DNA from: DASSTJ01 sp035707965 | GTDB lineage: Bacteria; Actinomycetota; Actinomycetes; Actinomycetales; Angustibacteraceae | Assembly: GCA_035707965.1 (NCBI GenBank) | Contig: DASSTJ010000199.1 | Coordinates: 1 to 9,335, forward strand | Length of the DNA stretch: 9,335 nt | Direction of reading: 5' to 3' | Shown here: in pieces, positions 6,562 to 9,335 of the stretch | Position numbering within the stretch: position 1 is the stretch's first letter | Layout of the letters: every line of letters begins with the position of its first letter | The notes under the pieces: model-generated | What the model saw: the letters and a program-made list of their open reading frames with translations, nothing else | Told to the model about the DNA's origin: nothing | Database searches by the model: none | Program-made: the position numbers and the translations under genes

Positions 6562-6786
6562 ATGCCGACGCACGCCGAGGTGCCGGTCGAGCGGCTCTGG
6601 ACCACCTACCCCAGCCTTCGCAGCTACGCCTACCTGGGTCCGAGCCTCGGCTGGCTGCGCGTGCGCTCAGGCCGCGACGACACCGACGCCCTGCTCACCG
6701 CCCTCCAGGCGGCTCGAGCTGCCCGGTCGGCAGTGACCGTGCTCACCGATGCGGCGGAGTCGGTCGTCGAGCAGGTGTACCTGTGA
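6562..6786 (+). CDS. Small uncharacterised protein, second of a related pair
   Basis: A 74-residue protein of unknown function. Its middle and end, with YAYLGPSLGWLRV, then DALLTALQAARAAR, then SAVTVLTDAAESVVEQV, line up with the same blocks of the upstream protein (WAYLDEVGWRKV, RDLLSALCQARL, DAVTVALSGTGVVAV), so the two look like diverged copies. Both are predicted by eye as strand-strand-helix-strand-strand. It lacks the basic tail of its neighbour. It starts two bases after the upstream stop with no strong ribosome site of its own, pointing to coupled translation. The reading is supported by G/C-ending codons and the fit to the paralogue. No catalytic residues stand out. Confidence 0.72.
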   Translation: MPTHAEVPVERLWTTYPSLRSYAYLGPSLGWLRVRSGRDDTDALLTALQAARAARSAVTVLTDAAESVVEQVYL

Positions 6787-6812
6787 CGGCACCGCCCGCG
6801 GCGAGCCGATCT

Positions 6813-6835
6813 GTGACGGTGTCCTCCACCGTCAC
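6813..6835 (+). terminator. 9-bp hairpin after the small ORF pair
   Basis: GTGACGGTG (6813-6821) pairs perfectly with CACCGTCAC (6827-6835) around a five-base loop. It starts 27 bases after the stop at 6786. CTGTGACGG also occurs as a direct repeat at 6781-6789 and 6811-6819. No T-run follows. It may act together with the larger hairpin just downstream. Confidence 0.45.
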
Positions 6836-6844
6836 CACGAACCC

Positions 6845-6881
6845 GCCGTGGGGTGCCGTGCCGGGGGCGGCACCTCACGGC
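6845..6881 (+). terminator. 14-bp hairpin in the gap before the S8 protease
   Basis: GCCGTGGGGTGCCG (6845-6858) pairs with CGGCACCTCACGGC (6868-6881), fourteen pairs with a single G/T wobble, around a nine-base loop. It is the strongest structure in the gap and lies ten bases after the 9-bp hairpin. Possible roles are a terminator of the small-ORF transcript or a leader structure controlling the protease gene. Confidence 0.5.
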
Positions 6882-6965
6882 AGCGGAGCGGAACCGGCCA
6901 CCCGGTGATCGTCGGGTAGGCAGACTGGTGCCTGTCCGCCCGCCCAGCCCCGACTCCCACCCACT

Positions 6966-6979
6966 CGGTCGGCCGACCG
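6966..6979. promoter_or_regulatory. 14-base perfect palindrome upstream of the S8 protease
   Basis: CGGTCGGCCGACCG reads the same on both strands. It ends 28 bases before the ATG at 7008 and 16 bases before the ribosome site. It could bind a dimeric regulator, but no promoter elements are clear nearby, and short GC palindromes also arise by chance in such DNA. Confidence 0.3.
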
Positions 6980-7007
6980 GCGACCACGTCCCTCTGGAGA
7001 GCACGCC

Positions 7008-8231
7008 ATGAACCCACGTGATGAGAACAGATCTCGCAACCGTCGTCCGCTGCAGGCGCGACGGCTGCGTGACCTGGAGCGCGTCGCCGACCGCGTCGCG
7101 TACTCCGACGAGGACGGCGGCTTCCTGTACCGACCGGGCGAGCTGCTCGTGTCACCCGACATGGTGGCCGAGCTGCGGGCAGAGACGCGAGGGCTGTCGG
7201 TGGAGCCCGACGAGGAGTCGAACTCCCGGCTCGTGCGACGCGACCTGCCTCTTCAGCGGTGGCGCATCCGCGGCGACGTGCGGTTGCCGGCGCTCGAGCG
7301 CACCCTGTCCCGTGCCGCCGAGGCACGGCAGGGCGTCGCCGCGGTGAACCACGTGTTCTCGGGCGAGCCGTTCTACCGGGGTGGCCCCGGAGCGGAACCT
7401 GAACCCTCGGCCCAGCTTGCTGTTCCGCGCTCGTCGACGGGACCAGTAGGTGGACGGGCCGGGCTGGCCGTGCTCGACACCGGTCTCCCGGTGCCCACAC
7501 CTGCGCTGGCAGCGCTCGCGCTGGTGGCGGACGACGGCAGCGACGTCGACCTTCTCGACGAGGACGGCGACACGCACCTGGACACCGAGGCCGGCCACGG
7601 CGCGTTCATCCTGGGGCTCGCACAGCGGGTGGCGCCCGGGCTGCCCACCGAACAGCGCAAGGTCCTCGACTCCATGGGGTTCGGGGACGACCTCACCGTC
7701 TGCCTGGGTCTGGCCGAGACCGACGCTCCGGTGGTGAACCTCTCCCTGGGCGGCTACACCGCCGGCAACCGCCCGCCCCGCGCTCTACGTCACGCCCTGC
7801 GCGCTCTCGGACGGTCGCGCGTCATCGTGGCGGCGGCCGGCAACAACGCGTCCGACCGGTTGTTCTGGCCCGCGGCGTTCGACGAGGTGATCGCTGTCGC
7901 TGCGTACGACAGCCGGACGGAAGAAGCCGCCGACTTCAGCAACTTCGGCGACTGGGTCGACGTGACCGCACCCGGCGTCGACGTCCGGAGCTGCTTCGTC
8001 GACGGAACGCGCGAGAACACCCAGGGCCAGGTGACCTTCGACGGCTGGGCGACCTGGAGCGGCACCTCGTTCGCGGCTCCGTTGGTGGCCGCTGAGATCG
8101 CCCGACGAGCGACGGCCTCGCGCTCGTCCAGCGCTCGACAGGTGGCGGACGACTTCCTGGCGGAGCTGCCACCGGCGCCGTGGACCGGCCATGGCCGGCG
8201 GTACGAGCCGAAGCTGGACCTCACGTCCTAG
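7008..8231 (+). CDS. S8 (subtilisin) family serine protease, probably intracellular
   Basis: A 407-residue subtilisin-fold protease. The triad is Asp157 in AVLDTGL, His197 in GHGAF and Ser354 in SGTSFAAP, with the oxyanion Asn279 in AAAGNN; VVNLSLGG (242-249) is the usual substrate-binding strand. Catalysis should be intact. Residues about 36-125 (YRPGELLVSP through RWRIRGDV to VAAVNHVFSGEPFY) look like a subtilisin propeptide domain, followed by a Gly/Pro-rich linker (125-148) where activation cleavage could occur. The N-terminus is charged and there is no signal peptide or membrane anchor, so the enzyme probably stays in the cytoplasm. The ATG at 7008 is supported by GGAGAG six bases upstream. 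It lies 221 bp after the small ORF pair and converges on a CHAT-protease gene with twelve bases between the stops. A role in a protease cascade is inference. Confidence 0.95.
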   Translation: MNPRDENRSRNRRPLQARRLRDLERVADRVAYSDEDGGFLYRPGELLVSPDMVAELRAETRGLSVEPDEESNSRLVRRDLPLQRWRIRGDVRLPALERTLSRAAEARQGVAAVNHVFSGEPFYRGGPGAEPEPSAQLAVPRSSTGPVGGRAGLAVLDTGLPVPTPALAALALVADDGSDVDLLDEDGDTHLDTEAGHGAFILGLAQRVAPGLPTEQRKVLDSMGFGDDLTVCLGLAETDAPVVNLSLGGYTAGNRPPRALRHALRALGRSRVIVAAAGNNASDRLFWPAAFDEVIAVAAYDSRTEEAADFSNFGDWVDVTAPGVDVRSCFVDGTRENTQGQVTFDGWATWSGTSFAAPLVAAEIARRATASRSSSARQVADDFLAELPPAPWTGHGRRYEPKLDLTS

Positions 8232-8243
8232 CGGTGGCGCGGG

Positions 8244-9335
8244 TCAGTAGCCGTACGCCTCGAAGCCCGCCACGGTGGCGTAGCCGGCCGGCGTGCTGGT
8301 GTCGACCCGCTGCCGGGCCTGCCACAGCGCCTCCGCGACCCCGCATCCCTTCGCCAGCCCTTCGTGGACGTGGCGCATGAGGACGGCGGTGTCGGCGTCG
8401 GGCGCCGGCAAGCTCGTCGCCACCACTCCGGACGAGCCGAACCACAGCAACGCATGGGCGAGCCCGAGCAGCTCGTGGCCCGCGTGCAGCCGGGCCACCG
8501 CCGAGTGGCAGGCCGCGAGGACCACCTGGAGCGGAGGTGGGTCCAACGCCTCGAGGTCGTACATCATCAAGGGTCCGTCGACCAGCTGCAGGCTCGACAG
8601 CATCGGGTTCTCTGCCTCGAACCGACCGTGTGCCGCGATGTGGGCCACCCGGCTTCCACGGAGCCGGGTCAGGGAGCTGTCCACGGTGGCCGCTACCCCG
8701 TCGAGGATCTCCGCCTCGTTCGCGAGCTCAGCGATCCCGGCGGCCTCGCGACCCGCGTGCCGGAGGCGCGGGCCCGCGATCACCACGGTCCGGCTCCCCG
8801 GCGCACGAGGTTCGTCGAGGAACCGACGTCGAGCCGTGAGCCACGAGGTCGCCGACGGCACGATGTGCAGGGGGCCGCGCTGGGCGCCGGGCAGCAGGTT
8901 CCAGGGCACGGCGTGCAGCCCGTCGCTGGGGACGATGACCAGTCGACCACCTCGCAGCTGCCCTTCCAACGGGTCCAGGAGCATGGCGCTCACCCGACGG
9001 GCGCTCTCGTCCGCACTACCGCGCGCCGCCTCGAGCATCTCCTCGCTGCCCCGGCCCGAGGCCAGCCTCGCCAGGGCGAACTGAAGGTGTGCCACCTCAC
9101 GCAGACAGCCGCTCAGACTGCCCAGAGCGGTCACGACCGGCGCTGCCCGGCGCGCCGGCCTCGCGTCACCACCGGCCGCGCCTGTCAGCGTCACGGCGCC
9201 GAGCTCATCCCCCCGAGCGAAGAGATGGACGAGCGTTCCGTCCGGCAGCGCGTCGCCGACCTCAGCGGCCTGAGCGACGGAGGTCGTCCGGACGTCGAGC
9301 GCCCGTACGGAGTGACTGGCTCGAACGACCTGACG
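8244..9335 (-). CDS. CHAT-domain (caspase-like) protein, 3' part, runs off the window
   Basis: The C-terminal 363 residues of a CHAT-domain protein, a cysteine peptidase fold related to caspases and separase. The domain shows the entry block LVIVPSDGLHAVPWNLLP, catalytic His in HIAAHGRF (codon 8630-8628) and catalytic Cys in VLAACHSA (codon 8510-8508), about 40 residues apart as usual, and it ends GYATVAGFEAYGY. Activity is expected. The GTG at 9194 is probably not the start: the frame stays open to the window edge, and LPDGTLVHLFARGDEL upstream of it is the strand region usually found just before CHAT domains. In family members the missing N-terminal part is often a TPR or other repeat sensor; here it cannot be seen. 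It is convergent with the S8 protease gene, which suggests functional pairing, though only by proximity. Confidence 0.92.
   Translation of the reverse strand, partial: RQVVRASHSVRALDVRTTSVAQAAEVGDALPDGTLVHLFARGDELGAVTLTGAAGGDARPARRAAPVVTALGSLSGCLREVAHLQFALARLASGRGSEEMLEAARGSADESARRVSAMLLDPLEGQLRGGRLVIVPSDGLHAVPWNLLPGAQRGPLHIVPSATSWLTARRRFLDEPRAPGSRTVVIAGPRLRHAGREAAGIAELANEAEILDGVAATVDSSLTRLRGSRVAHIAAHGRFEAENPMLSSLQLVDGPLMMYDLEALDPPPLQVVLAACHSAVARLHAGHELLGLAHALLWFGSSGVVATSLPAPDADTAVLMRHVHEGLAKGCGVAEALWQARQRVDTSTPAGYATVAGFEAYGY

Noticed and set aside
8293..9084. A 263-codon plus-strand ORF opposite the CHAT gene
   Set aside because: It is antisense to an intact CHAT domain with catalytic residues and shows no domain of its own.

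Overview
The window looks like chromosomal DNA of a high-GC actinobacterium, probably in or near the Micrococcales. The evidence is very strong G/C preference at third codon positions, GTG starts next to strong AGGAGG-type ribosome sites, long antisense shadow ORFs, and protein families with a typical actinobacterial look. I cannot name the genus from sequence alone. No tRNA, rRNA, CRISPR array, insertion sequence or integrase is visible, and no gene-free stretch exceeds 300 bases.

Left part (1-5077). The last codons of a plus-strand gene (2-37) converge on a block of four minus-strand genes. In transcription order these are an ABC-F ribosome-associated ATPase (4971-3373), a 72-residue helix-turn-helix protein (3282-3064), an enoyl-CoA hydratase/isomerase-family protein (2952-2077) and an ABC exporter half-transporter with fused membrane and ATPase domains (2001-43). 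The first three match the gene set that I remember around echA12-Rv1473-Rv1473A in Mycobacterium tuberculosis, so this is probably an old conserved neighbourhood. Inverted repeats sit after the ABC-F gene, at the start codon of the hydratase gene and over its stop codon, so the block is probably several transcription units.

Middle (5078-6102). Divergent from the ABC-F gene is a membrane-anchored neutral zinc metallopeptidase of the YpfJ type (5146-6042). It is followed by a long hairpin with 16-bp perfect arms (6047-6102).

Right part (6103-9335). This is the accessory-looking part. Two small tightly linked ORFs (6197-6559 and 6562-6786) encode proteins that look like diverged copies of one compact domain. 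A 221-bp gap rich in inverted repeats follows, including a 14-bp stem. Next comes a subtilisin-family (S8) serine protease with an intact catalytic triad, a propeptide-like N-terminal region and no secretion signal (7008-8231). Twelve bases beyond its stop, convergent, ends a gene for a CHAT-domain (caspase-like) protein with an intact His/Cys dyad. Its 5' part continues beyond the right edge of the window.

The pairing of an apparently intracellular subtilisin with a caspase-like CHAT protease, plus two related small proteins, is the best candidate here for an uncharacterised protease-based signalling or defence module. That role is inferred from domains and gene context.
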